Assembly (NCBI RefSeq): GCF_019668485.1
Contig: NZ_AP024619.1
Span: 62,001 to 126,000 of the forward strand
From: Gelria sp. Kuro-4
GTDB lineage: Bacteria; Bacillota; DTU030; DUMP01
Direction: 5' to 3'
DNA: 64,000 bases
The notes under the pieces were generated by a model, which saw nothing but the letters and a program-made list of their open reading frames with translations, was not told the origin of the DNA and made no database searches. This document shows positions 33,458 to 43,229 of this stretch, one piece after another; within the stretch, counting starts at the first letter, position 1; every line of letters begins with the position of its first letter. Made by a program: the position numbers and the translations under genes.

Positions 33458-33989
33458 CGCCCCCCTTCAGTTTTTCCTCCAGGGCCTTGATCTCATCGCG
33501 CAGGCGAGCCGCCTCTTCAAAGGCCTCGCGGGCAACCGCCTCTTTCAAGTACCGCCGCATGGTCTCCAGGTCGTGCTTAAGGCGCAGGGTGCCGCCGCTG
33601 CGGCGCGGCACCTTGCCGGCATGCCGGAGCCCGCCCTGCAGCCGGCGGATAAGCGGCTCCAGCTGCTCCCGGAAGGTGCTGTAGCAGCGGGCGCAGCCTA
33701 AGCGGCCCCGCTCGCGGAAATCTCCGTAGGTCAGCCCGCACTCGGGGCAGCGCAGCGCAGAGCCGGTAAGTGTAGCTGGGTTCGGTCCCACCGGCAGGTT
33801 ATCCAGGAGGCTGGAGAAAAGGCTGCCTAAAGAGAGGTCCGGGAAGGCAAAACTCGACCCGGCGAGGATGTTGAGCTCGCCCCGCTCCCGGGCGCACTCC
33901 TCGCACAGGTGAGCCTCGGTGGTAACCCCGTTCACCGTGCGCCGTACATAGACGGAAGCCGGGCGTTTCTTGCAGTTCTCACAGAGCAT
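33444..33989 (-). CDS. mcsA: McsA, activator of McsB
   Basis: 181 aa from the ATG at 33989 (GGAGG 8 nt before). Zinc-binding CxxC pairs: CENCKKRP, CEECARE, CPECG, CARC; a C-terminal UVR-type coiled-coil (EAVAREAFEEAARLRDEIKALEEKL). It activates McsB and senses metal or redox stress. Second gene of the CtsR operon. Confidence 0.93.
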   Translation of the reverse strand: MLCENCKKRPASVYVRRTVNGVTTEAHLCEECARERGELNILAGSSFAFPDLSLGSLFSSLLDNLPVGPNPATLTGSALRCPECGLTYGDFRERGRLGCARCYSTFREQLEPLIRRLQGGLRHAGKVPRRSGGTLRLKHDLETMRRYLKEAVAREAFEEAARLRDEIKALEEKLKGGGEGA

Positions 33990-34019
33990 GCCAGTCACCT
34001 CCGAAAGGTTGCAGCCGGG

Positions 34020-34463
34020 CTAGACATTGGCGAGCAGGGTGAACAGCATCCGGGCGCGCACCTCGGCCGCCAGAGCCGCCGGCAGGCCCAGGGCCTCGTC
34101 GCGGAGGACAAGCGCCAGGTACCGGCCGGCCGCCTCGTCGATAAGCCCGGCCCGGCACAAATCCGCCACCAGAGAGAGGGCTTCGCGCTCGGAAAGCCGG
34201 TTCCCAACCCGGGAAGCCAAGCGGGCGCGGCAGTCGGTGCGCGGCAGCTTGACGATGCGGATGTACCCGCCCGCTCCACGGTGGCTCTCTACGCGGTAAC
34301 CGCGCTCCGGCACAAAACGCGTCGTCAGGACGTAAGTCACCTGGGAAGGGACGCAGGAAAAACGGCTGGCCAGCTCGCTGCGCCTAAGCTCCACCACTCC
34401 CTCCTCGGCCGCACCTAAAAGCTCCTTGATCCAGTTTTCCATCTCATCCGCCAGTGACCACAT
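34020..34463 (-). CDS. ctsR: CtsR, repressor of class III heat-shock genes
   Basis: 147 aa from the ATG at 34463 (AGGTGAT upstream; the ATG at 34469 also possible). Winged helix: VELRRSELASRFSCVPSQVTYVLTTRFVPERGYRVESHRGAGGYIRI, with the glycine-rich wing RGAGGYIRI; the helical dimerisation domain follows. Represses clpC operon genes at AGTCAAA-type repeats; one lies just upstream, giving autoregulation. First gene of ctsR-mcsA-mcsB-clpC. Confidence 0.95.
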   Translation of the reverse strand: MWSLADEMENWIKELLGAAEEGVVELRRSELASRFSCVPSQVTYVLTTRFVPERGYRVESHRGAGGYIRIVKLPRTDCRARLASRVGNRLSEREALSLVADLCRAGLIDEAAGRYLALVLRDEALGLPAALAAEVRARMLFTLLANV

Positions 34464-34475
34464 GGGCATCACCTG

Positions 34476-34492
34476 TTTGACTATCTTTGACT
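34476..34492. promoter_or_regulatory. CtsR operator (AGTCAAA-N3-AGTCAAA)
   Basis: Two direct heptamers AGTCAAA separated by GAT on the minus strand, 13-30 nt before the ctsR start: the classic CtsR tandem operator. Confidence 0.93.
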
Positions 34493-34751
34493 TTTTCTGT
34501 TACCATTATACGCCGTCGGTGGCAATTTGTGAAGGGGGTTTTCAGGAATTCCTCGCAAAAAAATCACCCCTGCCCGGTTATTCTCACCAAGTGGGCAGGA
34601 GCTATGCGGAAAACAGGGCAAGCCGGGCTCAGCTTCCGCGGCTTCGACATACGCGAGGCTCCGTAAAAGGCGGTAGGGCGAAAAGCGCCGGCCGAACGTC
34701 CGGGGAAGCCGGTCCGCCGGCTCGGCCGGGGAGCGGCCCGCCGCGCCGCAG

Positions 34752-35459
34752 TTATTCCGCTGTGGCGGTGATGAAGGCGGCGAACAGGCGGCGCATGGCG
34801 GGGCGGCCGGCGGCCGGGTCTACCAGGTACTCGGGGTGCCACTGTACGCCTAGGACAAAACGCGCCGGGTCCTGGCTTTCGATGCCCTCGACAACGCCGT
34901 CCGGGGCCCAGGCCACAACCTTAAGCCCGGCGCCCGGCGCCTTCACACTCTGGTGGTGCATGGAGTTTACCGCAAACTCGCCCTCGCCTAGGATTTTCGC
35001 CAGGCGCGAGCCGGGGTCAACCACCACCCGGTGCACCGGCCGGCCGTAAGGCTCGCCCTGGCGGTGTGCCAGGGCACCTGCTACCGTAGACGGTATGTCC
35101 TGGAGGAGTGAGCCGCCGCGCGCCACGTTCAGCACCTGGGCCCCGCGGCAGATGCCTAAGATGGGCAGGCCCCGCTCCCAGGCCAGGCGCACCAGGTCCA
35201 GCTCACAGGCGTCGCGCTCCAGGTCCACCGGCCCCAGCTCCGGGGCAGGCGTCTCCCCGTAAGCGGCCGGGTCCACGTCTTCCCCGCCGGGCAGGAGCAG
35301 CCCCTGCGCCTGCAGCAAGACTTGCTCCACCACCTCGCGGGCGCATACCGGCACCGGCCAGGGCAGGCCGCCCGCCCCCAGCACGGCTTCGGCCACGGGA
35401 TCATTAAGGTAGTGCGTTCCTTTCTTGTGCCCCATGGACACGGCGATGACGGGCCGCAC
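34752..35459 (-). CDS. gamma-glutamyl-GABA hydrolase-type class I glutamine amidotransferase (PuuD-like)
   Basis: 235 aa from GTG 35459 with AGGGGGA before it. Peptidase C26 layout: catalytic Cys in LPILGICRGAQVLNVARGG, the His and Glu in GVQWHPEYL, plus PGGEDVDPAAYGE. Members hydrolyse gamma-glutamyl amides or polyamine derivatives. No polyamine genes lie nearby, so substrate is unassigned. 34500-34750 downstream of it holds no gene; it shares a bidirectional gap with ctsR. Confidence 0.88.
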   Translation of the reverse strand: MRPVIAVSMGHKKGTHYLNDPVAEAVLGAGGLPWPVPVCAREVVEQVLLQAQGLLLPGGEDVDPAAYGETPAPELGPVDLERDACELDLVRLAWERGLPILGICRGAQVLNVARGGSLLQDIPSTVAGALAHRQGEPYGRPVHRVVVDPGSRLAKILGEGEFAVNSMHHQSVKAPGAGLKVVAWAPDGVVEGIESQDPARFVLGVQWHPEYLVDPAAGRPAMRRLFAAFITATAE

Positions 35460-35552
35460 GTTCCGGTCCCCCTCTGTCCCTTTCTCGCCGCCAGTATAGC
35501 ACAGCCCTGCGCCCTGAAACAACACTTAGGGCCAGGGTTTGTCCGGGCGCCG

Positions 35553-35584
35553 AAAAAGCCGGCCCCGCCGCCGCGGAACCGGCC
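35553..35584 (-). terminator. terminator after purine permease
   Basis: Minus strand GCCGG..CCGCGGCGGCGGGGCCGGC hairpin followed by TTTTTC. Located between the permease and the PuuD-like gene. Confidence 0.65.
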
Positions 35585-35607
35585 GCCTCTATCTGCCGCA
35601 GACAGCT

Positions 35608-36945
35608 CTAGTGGATGAAAGCGAAGTATAACGTGAAGAGGATGGCCAGGAGGTACATCATCCAGTGCACCTGGGCACCCTTACCGCTGAGCAGCATCAC
35701 CAGGGCATAGGCGATAAAGCCCAGGGAAAGCCCGAGCGAGATGCTGAAGGTAAGAGGCATCAGGATGACGGTGAGGAAGGCAGGGAAGGCCTCCAGGAAG
35801 TCGCCGAACTTGATCTCGGTGAGGCTGGCTGCCATAAAGATGCCGACGATGACCAGCGCCGGCGCCGTGGCCTCGCCCGGTACCGCCAGAGCGACGGGTG
35901 AAAAGACGATGCTCAGTACGAAGAGAATGGCCACCACCACGGCGGTAAGCCCGGTGCGCCCGCCCACGCTCACGCCGGCGGCGCTCTCCACGTAGGTGGT
36001 GGTGTTGCTGGTGCCCAAGAGCGCCCCCACCACGGTACCTATTGAGTCGGCAAAGAGGGCCTTGTTGCCGCGCTTGAGGTTGCCTTGCTCGTCGATCATG
36101 CCGGTCCGGCTGGCCACGCCGACGAAGGTGCCGATGGTATCAAAGAGATCGGCAAAAAAGAGCGAGAAAATGGTGGGAAAAAGGCTCCACTTCAGGGCTC
36201 CCAGCACGTTGAGCTTGAGAAAACCGGCGGCCATGCTGGGCGGCGGCGAGATAACGCCGGCCGGCAGCTTGGTCACCCCGAGCGGGACGCCGATGAGGGT
36301 GGTAAGGAGAATGCCCAGCAGCATACCGCCCTTCACCCGGCGGGCCACCAGGGTACCGGTGAGAATGAGGCCTATCACGGCGAGCAGGGTCTTCGGGTCG
36401 GACAGGTTGCCCAAGGCAACAATGGTGGCCTGGTCGGGCACAATGAGGCCCGCGTTCTTGAGGCCGATAAAAGCGATGAAGAGACCGATGCCGGCACCAA
36501 CGGCGTGCTTCAGCGGCAGCGGAATGGCGCGGATGAGGAGCTCGCGGAGGCCGGTGAGAGTAACAATGACGGCGATGATTCCAGAAAGAAAGACGGCCCC
36601 GAGCGCGGTGTATGGGTCGAGCTTCATGGCGCCGACCATGACATAGGCGAAAAAGGCGTTAAGGCCCATGCCGGGTGCCAGGGCGAAGGGGTAGTTGGCA
36701 TAAAGGCCCATGAAGAGCGTGGAGGCGGCGGCGGCGAAGCAGGTGGCCATAAAGACGGCCCCGGGATCCAGCCCACCCGCCTTGAGCACAATGGGGTTCA
36801 CGAGAATAATGTAGGCCATGGTGACAAAGGTGGTCAGTCCAGCTAGAATCTCGGTGCGCGCGGTGGTGCCATTCTCCGTGAGGTGAAAGTACTTTTCCAG
36901 GAAGCCGCCCTGGTCCGCTGCCGGTGCGACAGCCTCTCTGTTCAC
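35608..36945 (-). CDS. NCS2-family purine permease (AzgA/PbuG type)
   Basis: 445 aa, about 12 membrane helices. AzgA-type blocks: TEILAGLTTFVTMAYIILVNP near 33-53, ALAPGMGLNAFFAY near 90-103, and the transport-signature region GTSNTTTYVESAAGVSVGGRTGLTA. Likely guanine/hypoxanthine or adenine uptake by proton symport. Two transcription units away from guaB, which makes a purine link plausible. GTG start after AGGAGG; strong promoter upstream. Confidence 0.92.
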   Translation of the reverse strand: MNREAVAPAADQGGFLEKYFHLTENGTTARTEILAGLTTFVTMAYIILVNPIVLKAGGLDPGAVFMATCFAAAASTLFMGLYANYPFALAPGMGLNAFFAYVMVGAMKLDPYTALGAVFLSGIIAVIVTLTGLRELLIRAIPLPLKHAVGAGIGLFIAFIGLKNAGLIVPDQATIVALGNLSDPKTLLAVIGLILTGTLVARRVKGGMLLGILLTTLIGVPLGVTKLPAGVISPPPSMAAGFLKLNVLGALKWSLFPTIFSLFFADLFDTIGTFVGVASRTGMIDEQGNLKRGNKALFADSIGTVVGALLGTSNTTTYVESAAGVSVGGRTGLTAVVVAILFVLSIVFSPVALAVPGEATAPALVIVGIFMAASLTEIKFGDFLEAFPAFLTVILMPLTFSISLGLSLGFIAYALVMLLSGKGAQVHWMMYLLAILFTLYFAFIH

Positions 36946-36989
36946 CTTGACACTTCCTCCTTTTTCCTCTATTTTCTCTGACAGGCTTA

Positions 36990-37018
36990 TCTTAACAGAG
37001 CCCTTCTGAGGATGTCAA
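36990..37018 (-). promoter_or_regulatory. SigA promoter of purine permease gene
   Basis: Minus strand TTGACA (37013-37018), 17 nt, TTAAGA (36990-36995); T follows to give TTAAGAT. About 45 nt before the GTG. No purine riboswitch core is visible. Confidence 0.8.
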
Positions 37019-37068
37019 GGTAAAAAACGAACTTCTCTCATGAATGTTTAGAGATTGTTCGGCTAAAG

Positions 37069-37103
37069 GCGAGGATCCCGGCCGGTGCGGCCGGGATCCT
37101 CGC
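37069..37103 (-). terminator. 15-bp perfect hairpin after small Cys gene
   Basis: GCGAGGATCCCGGCC-GGTGC-GGCCGGGATCCTCGC, 6 nt past the stop of the gene at 37110. The tail (CTTTAG) is not a good U tract, but the stem is very stable. It could also act in the other direction. Confidence 0.6.
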
Positions 37104-37109
37104 TTGGCC

Positions 37110-37319
37110 CTAGTTTACTTGGGGGCGCCTCACGCGGCTCAGATTCGGTTCCAGGGGCTTCAGGTAGTAGGCGCGCTGGTAAAAAGCGCAATTTGGGAGC
37201 TGCTCCTCGTGGGGAAACCTGCGGCCGGTACCCTCATAGTCCCGCTCACAGTGGTGGTCGCATAGATCACAGATCCCCCGCTGGAAACCCCCGGTCTCGA
37301 TCACCGTGCACTTCACCAT
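37110..37319 (-). CDS. small Cys-rich hypothetical protein
   Basis: 69 aa from ATG 37319 after GGGAGGTGCTGC. Contains CDLCDHHCE near 17-25 and another Cys in PNCAFYQRAYYL; probably a metal-binding mini-protein. Not recognised. It lies downstream of guaB across a 320-nt structured gap and ends at a strong hairpin. Confidence 0.5.
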   Translation of the reverse strand: MVKCTVIETGGFQRGICDLCDHHCERDYEGTGRRFPHEEQLPNCAFYQRAYYLKPLEPNLSRVRRPQVN

Positions 37320-37641
37320 GCAGCACCTCCCTTGGTATTGGGGACCTCCCTTCCGGTCGACGCGTGCTACCTTGCGAATCCCCCCCGATTACACAGAAAG
37401 CCAACGCACCATGCCCTCCCGCGGTATCAGCACCACAGGTACAGGCACTGCGTTGGCTTACTGAAGCGTACCTAAGCGGCCTAACCATGGTCCACCACCC
37501 CTTACAGTCAGTGGGGTTCTACTACCTGGCTCGGCTTAACATGCTTTTAACCTTCACTACAGTATATTCGACCTGCCGGCCGATTCTCCTTCCCTGCCGT
37601 TCTCCCATTTTACGGCAGGCACTCCCCTCCGGCTGCAGCCT
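37320..37641. other. 322-nt untranslated region between guaB and small Cys gene
   Basis: No convincing gene. A perfect 11-bp inverted repeat AAGCCAACGCA (37398-37408) / TGCGTTGGCTT (37449-37459) encloses 40 nt with a further partial stem; a smaller ACCCC...GGGGT hairpin lies nearby. One reading frame is open but for two adjacent TAG codons. It may hold a structured or small RNA, or the decayed remains of a gene. Confidence 0.35.
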
Positions 37642-39123
<1,482 letters not shown>

Positions 39124-39206
39124 TTAGCCAGTAGGTTTACCACGTTTGGGTAGGGCTTTCACCCGCCTTGTTCCTACCATCTTAACACACCCCTGTCCGC
39201 TTGACA

Positions 39207-39233
39207 AGAAAAAAGCTACTCGAGAGAGTAGCT
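39207..39233 (-). terminator. terminator of rex
   Basis: Minus strand AGCTACTC-TCTC-GAGTAGCT followed by TTTTTTCTTG, overlapping the end of rex. Confidence 0.9.
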
Positions 39234-39879
39234 ACTCATCGTAACCCAGTTCCTTCAGCCGGAAGGAAATCACCATAAGCCGGTCGGCCAGGTGCTCGTT
39301 CACCAGGATCACATCCTCGGGTACCTTCAGGTCTATCGGAGCAAAGTTCCAGATCGCCTTAATGCCGGCCTTGACCATGCGATCGGCCACTTCTTGCGCC
39401 GCCTCTTTGGGGACGGTGATGATGCCGATGGAAATGTCGTTCTTTTTGATGAAGTCCTCGAGCCGGTCAGTATCTATGATCTCGTTGTCACGGAGCCGGA
39501 GGCCGATCAGCTTGGGGTTGACATCGAAGACGCCTCGCAAGATGAAGCCGCGCTTGCTGAAGTTCGGATAGTTCGCCAGGGCCTGGCCCAGGTTGCCGGC
39601 ACCAACGATGACCATGTTGTATTCCTTTTCCAAGCCGATAATGCGGCCGATTTCCTGGTAGAGGTCTTCCACCCGGTACCCGTAACCCTGCTGGCCAAAC
39701 TCCCCGAAGTGGTTGAGATCCTGCCTGAGCTGGGAGGCGGAAATGCCCATCATGTCGGCCAGGGTCTGCGAGGAAATCCTTTCCACCTTGCGCTCCACCA
39801 GCTCACCCAGGTACCGGTAGTACTTGGGCAGGCGGCGGATAACCACCATCGGCACGTGTTCTTCTTTACCTTCCCTCAC
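39232..39879 (-). CDS. rex: redox-sensing transcriptional repressor Rex
   Basis: 215 aa from GTG 39879 (AGGGGG upstream); a later ATG at 39849 is also possible. N-terminal winged helix IRRLPKYYRYLGELVERKVERISSQTLADMMGISASQLRQDL..FGEFGQQGYGY; Rossmann domain with GAGNLGQAL. Rex senses the NADH/NAD+ ratio and represses fermentation and hydrogenase genes in Clostridia. Downstream of a SpoIIE-type phosphatase but with its own promoter. Confidence 0.95.
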   Translation of the reverse strand: MREGKEEHVPMVVIRRLPKYYRYLGELVERKVERISSQTLADMMGISASQLRQDLNHFGEFGQQGYGYRVEDLYQEIGRIIGLEKEYNMVIVGAGNLGQALANYPNFSKRGFILRGVFDVNPKLIGLRLRDNEIIDTDRLEDFIKKNDISIGIITVPKEAAQEVADRMVKAGIKAIWNFAPIDLKVPEDVILVNEHLADRLMVISFRLKELGYDE

Positions 39880-39929
39880 TCCGTGCGCCCCCTTACCTGT
39901 CTCCAGGTTACACTCTCCCGGTAGTAAAT

Positions 39930-39958
39930 ACTGTACTCTGAACAAGCACCTCTGTCAA
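39930..39958 (-). promoter_or_regulatory. SigA promoter of rex
   Basis: Minus strand TTGACA (39953-39958), 17 nt, TACAGT (39930-39935), 51 nt before the chosen GTG. It sits in the 88-nt gap after the phosphatase gene. Confidence 0.65.
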
Positions 39959-39967
39959 GTTGCCTGC

Positions 39968-41107
39968 CTAACACCACTCCACCTGCACCACACGTCCCTG
40001 AGCTTTGAGCTCTGCCGCCAGGCGGTCCACGGTACCCGCCCTCAGGTTCAGCCCGGCCGGCAGGTCCGGGTTCTGGTGCGCCGGATTGACACTCAGTCCG
40101 GCCACTATCTTTATTTCGTCGGCCGCGCTCAAGAGGCGCGCCACCTGGCTGGCGCCGTCGGCCCGGTCCGGAATGCGGCCCGCCTTGAGGTAAACGAGCG
40201 CTCGATTCAAGGTTAACATACCCTCCGTTACCAGGTCTATTCCTGGGATGTGGCCGCAGGGAGGGATCTCCGGGTCCTCATAGGTCAGGTCCACGGTGAG
40301 CGGCCGGCTCAGCTCCCGAGCCACGATCTTGGCGGTGGTGCCGCCGCAAACCACCTTCTTGCCCGGTGCACGCATGAACCTGTCCACCGTCTCGGCATCG
40401 GCCGCCGGCGAGCGCGGCGGGCCGGTAAAAAGGACCAACTGCCGCGGCCGGCGCAGGGCCAGCACCACCACCGTGGTATCGTCGCCCGGGGCCAGGGTGT
40501 AGTAGGCATTGCAGAGTTCCACCAGGCGCTCGGCCAGCTGCTCGGCCGTGGGGCAGCGGGGGGCGAGCTCCGTGAGGTGCCGGGCCAGCCCCTCTTCGCC
40601 CAGCCCCAGGGGGAGGATCCCACCGATGCCGGCGTGCAGCACCCCGTCGCTCACCAGCACCAGCCGGTCGCCCGCCACCAGCTCCAGAGCGCCCTCTTCC
40701 ACCGCACGGCCCGCCACCTGGCGCGTCCGGGTAGGGAAACTGATAACCTGCTCTTTGCGCACCAGAAAGACAGGCGGGCTGTCCAGGAGCATCACGCGCG
40801 CCGCCCCATTGGTTTTCACCTGCACCACGGCCAGGGTGGAGTAGGCGATGCGCCGCTCGCGGCACACAGGCAGGGTTTGGGCGACGGTGCTGATCACCTC
40901 CTCCAAAGACACACCCCGGGCCAGGAGCCCTGCAGCAATCTTGGTGGTTAAGGTGGCCAGGATATTGGCTTTCACCCCGCTACCAAGTCCATCGGAAAGA
41001 ACCACCGTGGTCTGGCGCGGCTGCCGCACCACTTCCACCCGGTCGCCGCAGAGCTCCTCGCCGGCCTTGGCCAGGCTGCCCTGCCCCACGTCAGCCACGA
41101 GGCGCAT
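39968..41107 (-). CDS. SpoIIE/PP2C-family serine/threonine phosphatase
   Basis: 379 aa. PP2C/SpoIIE domain in residues 1-220: GDRVEVVRQPRQTTVVLSDGLGSGVKANILATL (metal-site Asp), DRLVLVSDGVLH, PGDDTTVVVLAL. The last 150 residues (from RQLVLFTGPPRSPAADAETVDRF) form a second region without an obvious family. It overlaps the sensory hydrogenase gene by 17 nt, so H2 or redox input from that protein probably acts on a phosphorylation-based output through this enzyme. That is inference from operon structure and the known Ser/Thr-phosphatase linkage of group C hydrogenases. Confidence 0.85.
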   Translation of the reverse strand: MRLVADVGQGSLAKAGEELCGDRVEVVRQPRQTTVVLSDGLGSGVKANILATLTTKIAAGLLARGVSLEEVISTVAQTLPVCRERRIAYSTLAVVQVKTNGAARVMLLDSPPVFLVRKEQVISFPTRTRQVAGRAVEEGALELVAGDRLVLVSDGVLHAGIGGILPLGLGEEGLARHLTELAPRCPTAEQLAERLVELCNAYYTLAPGDDTTVVVLALRRPRQLVLFTGPPRSPAADAETVDRFMRAPGKKVVCGGTTAKIVARELSRPLTVDLTYEDPEIPPCGHIPGIDLVTEGMLTLNRALVYLKAGRIPDRADGASQVARLLSAADEIKIVAGLSVNPAHQNPDLPAGLNLRAGTVDRLAAELKAQGRVVQVEWC

Positions 41108-42821
41108 TGTTCTTCTCCTCTTTCCCGCTCACAATGCGGATGAGCTCCAGCAACGTGGCCTTGGTTTCGGCCGTGGTCTCGCCCAGGACCCCGGCGATCT
41201 CCTGGGCCACCTGCATCTGCCTGGTAATGACGTGTTCCGCCCGGCTGAGCGCCTCGCGTTTCATGGCCTCCACTTCCTGCCGGCGCCGTTCCGTTTCCGA
41301 AATATCGTTGATGATGCCGACGATGAGGCCGTAGTCTTTGATCGGCAGGATGGTTTGAAGGGTGACCAGGTGGCGCTCCGGGTAGGCGACGCGCTTATCC
41401 ACAATGGCTTTCTGCTCGGCCCAGGCCCGGGCGAAATCCCCGGGATCAAGGAAGGCAGACAGGGGCTGCCCCTGCGCAGCCTCATTCCCGGGAGCAAAGA
41501 GGCTGCGTGCCCGCGGGTTGAACTCTTGGATGGTAAGCTCCGGGTCCACCACAATCACTGCGCTGGGGGTGGAATCCACGATGGCTCCGGCCAGCGAGGA
41601 AATCTTGGCCTTCATGAAGGGAATGCACATCTCTTCTTCAGCCCAGCCCTGGTAAACGGCGTAGGCTTTTTCCCGGCAGGAACTGTAGCCGCAGCCGCCA
41701 CAGTTGGCCTCGTCCGCCGGGCGGGTCTTACCGGTACGGGCCAGGATGGCGGCAATTTCGGCCGGGCTGGGCTCAGGGAGACGTTGCCGCCGGTCCACGT
41801 AGGAGCGGCGCAGCCGCTCATCGGCCAGGAACCCGGCAGGAATGTGCCAGGGGGAGGGAGCAGCGTCGGCTTCCCGGAAGTAGGCAGCCACCTGGAGGCG
41901 CCGCGCCGCTGCGCTGGTACCCTGTGGCATAACCGGCCCGCCTACGCAGCCGCCCCGGCAGGCCATGGCCTCGATGAACCGCGGCCGGATGCGCCCCGCC
42001 GCCAGGTCGGCGAAGGTCTCCAGGCACTCCTCCAGGCCGCTCACAGCCACCACCCCGCTGGTGAGGTCGGCCTTGATGCCGGCGGCGGCCAGCACCCCGC
42101 CGCTCACCGGAAAGGAGCGGGCCGGGAGCCTGTACCCCCAGGCCTCCGCCCCCGGCGGGGGCGACGCCGCAGGCGCGGCAGCCAGCCATTCTTTAAGGTC
42201 GGCAAAGGTGATCACAGCATCCACCCGCCCGGCCACCTCGGGGCGCCGGGCCTCATCGATCTTGGCCGTACAGGGCCCCGCGAACACCACTTTTATCTCC
42301 GGCCCGAAGCGGTCTTTAAGCAGCAGGGCGTGCACCGTCATGGGCGACAGGGTGGGAGCCAAGTACGGCAGGAGTTCCGGGTGGTGTTTCTCCAAGAGGT
42401 TCACCACCGCCGGGCAGCAGGCGGAAATAAGCGGCGTCTCGCGCTCGTTGAGCAACGCGGCATACTCCGCCGCCACCACCTCGGCGCCGACGGCCGTCTC
42501 TTCCACCCAGGTAAAACCCAGGGCCCGGGCGCGGGCCGGAAGGGAAGCGGCGACGGCCGGCGGGAAAGCGGCCGGAAAGGACGGCGCCAGGCTGAGCGCC
42601 ACCTTTTCACCCTGGGCGAGAAAATCCTGCGCCCGGGCCAGGTCGCTGTGAATGATCTTGGCGTGCTGGGGACAAACCAGGGTACACGTGCCGCAGGCTA
42701 CGCAGCGCTCGTCGAGCACATGGGCCTGACCCGATTCAAAGGAGATGGCCTTGACCGGGCAGTGCCTGAGGCAACGGTGGCAGTCCCGGCAGTCGGCCAC
42801 CCGGGTGGTGATGACGCTCAC
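41091..42821 (-). CDS. hydS: sensory [FeFe] hydrogenase (HydS, group C) with PAS domain
   Basis: 576 aa from GTG 42821 (GGGAGG upstream). Two 4Fe-4S ferredoxin motifs at 11-21 and 40-50; H-cluster region with L1 SACCP near 135, L2 GPCTAKIDEA, L3 EAMACRGGCVGG near 285; a further Cys-rich motif CGGCGYSSC near 375; PAS domain near 415-515 (SAVIVVDPELTIQEFNPRARSLF); C-terminal coiled coil. The PAS tail and lack of accessory subunits define the sensory type. It probably detects H2 or redox state rather than producing H2, with the SpoIIE phosphatase as partner. Maturases HydEFG are not in the window. Confidence 0.9.
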   Translation of the reverse strand: MSVITTRVADCRDCHRCLRHCPVKAISFESGQAHVLDERCVACGTCTLVCPQHAKIIHSDLARAQDFLAQGEKVALSLAPSFPAAFPPAVAASLPARARALGFTWVEETAVGAEVVAAEYAALLNERETPLISACCPAVVNLLEKHHPELLPYLAPTLSPMTVHALLLKDRFGPEIKVVFAGPCTAKIDEARRPEVAGRVDAVITFADLKEWLAAAPAASPPPGAEAWGYRLPARSFPVSGGVLAAAGIKADLTSGVVAVSGLEECLETFADLAAGRIRPRFIEAMACRGGCVGGPVMPQGTSAAARRLQVAAYFREADAAPSPWHIPAGFLADERLRRSYVDRRQRLPEPSPAEIAAILARTGKTRPADEANCGGCGYSSCREKAYAVYQGWAEEEMCIPFMKAKISSLAGAIVDSTPSAVIVVDPELTIQEFNPRARSLFAPGNEAAQGQPLSAFLDPGDFARAWAEQKAIVDKRVAYPERHLVTLQTILPIKDYGLIVGIINDISETERRRQEVEAMKREALSRAEHVITRQMQVAQEIAGVLGETTAETKATLLELIRIVSGKEEKNNAPRG

Positions 42822-43069
42822 AGGCGGCACCTCCCGAGGATTTTCTTCTGAAAAAGGTCATACACCTGGTCCCGGCTGACGCCGGTAATGAGCTCCTCTC
42901 CCACCCGCACGACAACACCGTCCGTGCAGTGGCCCTGGCAAAAGGAACCGGCGAGCGTCACCTGGTCTCCCAGGTCGTAGGCGGCGATTAAATCCTTGAG
43001 GATGCGGATCACCTCAGCCGATCCCTTCAGGTGGCAGGCGCTGCCCACACATACCGTGACCTCCAGCAT
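42818..43069 (-). CDS. thioredoxin-like [2Fe-2S] ferredoxin
   Basis: 83 aa from ATG 43069. Cys at 7, 12, 44 and 48 (VCVGSACHLKGS ... GSFCQGHCTDGV) make the thioredoxin-fold [2Fe-2S] site seen in NuoE C-termini and HydA/HydC subunits. It abuts the sensory hydrogenase start, so it likely hands electrons to or from that protein. First gene of the three-gene redox-signalling operon. Confidence 0.88.
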   Translation of the reverse strand: MLEVTVCVGSACHLKGSAEVIRILKDLIAAYDLGDQVTLAGSFCQGHCTDGVVVRVGEELITGVSRDQVYDLFQKKILGRCRL

Positions 43070-43166
43070 CCTACGGCCCCCAGACTTTGTCATTTATATC
43101 ACAATTTCTCGCTCTTATCTTACCACTCGGCCGACGCCCTTGTAAAGAGTAAGCTGCTCCCAATGC

Positions 43167-43190
43167 AAAAGGGGTACCCACAGGTACCCC
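43167..43190 (-). terminator. terminator of liv operon
   Basis: Minus strand GGGGTACC-TGTG-GGTACCCC followed by TTTTGC, 40 nt after livF. Confidence 0.88.
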
Positions 43191-43229
43191 AAAGTTCCAC
43201 TTAAAGAGAGCCCGGGGAAGTTTCGCCGG

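Noticed and set aside
36946-37068. Purine riboswitch before the NCS2 permease
   Set aside because: No conserved purine-riboswitch core is visible; the leader is short, with the promoter only about 45 nt before the start.
37398-37459. T-box leader (ACCGCGGG near the hairpin)
   Set aside because: No GGTGG-ACC pairing, specifier loop or downstream aminoacyl-tRNA gene; the gene after it is a small Cys-rich protein.
37267-37488. Leftward 73-codon open frame
   Set aside because: It overlaps the small Cys gene and the structured region, lacks a ribosome binding site, and has no protein-like pattern.
40848-42851. Rightward 667-codon open frame
   Set aside because: Mirror of the sensory hydrogenase and phosphatase genes; composition is Gly/Arg/His/Pro-rich antisense.
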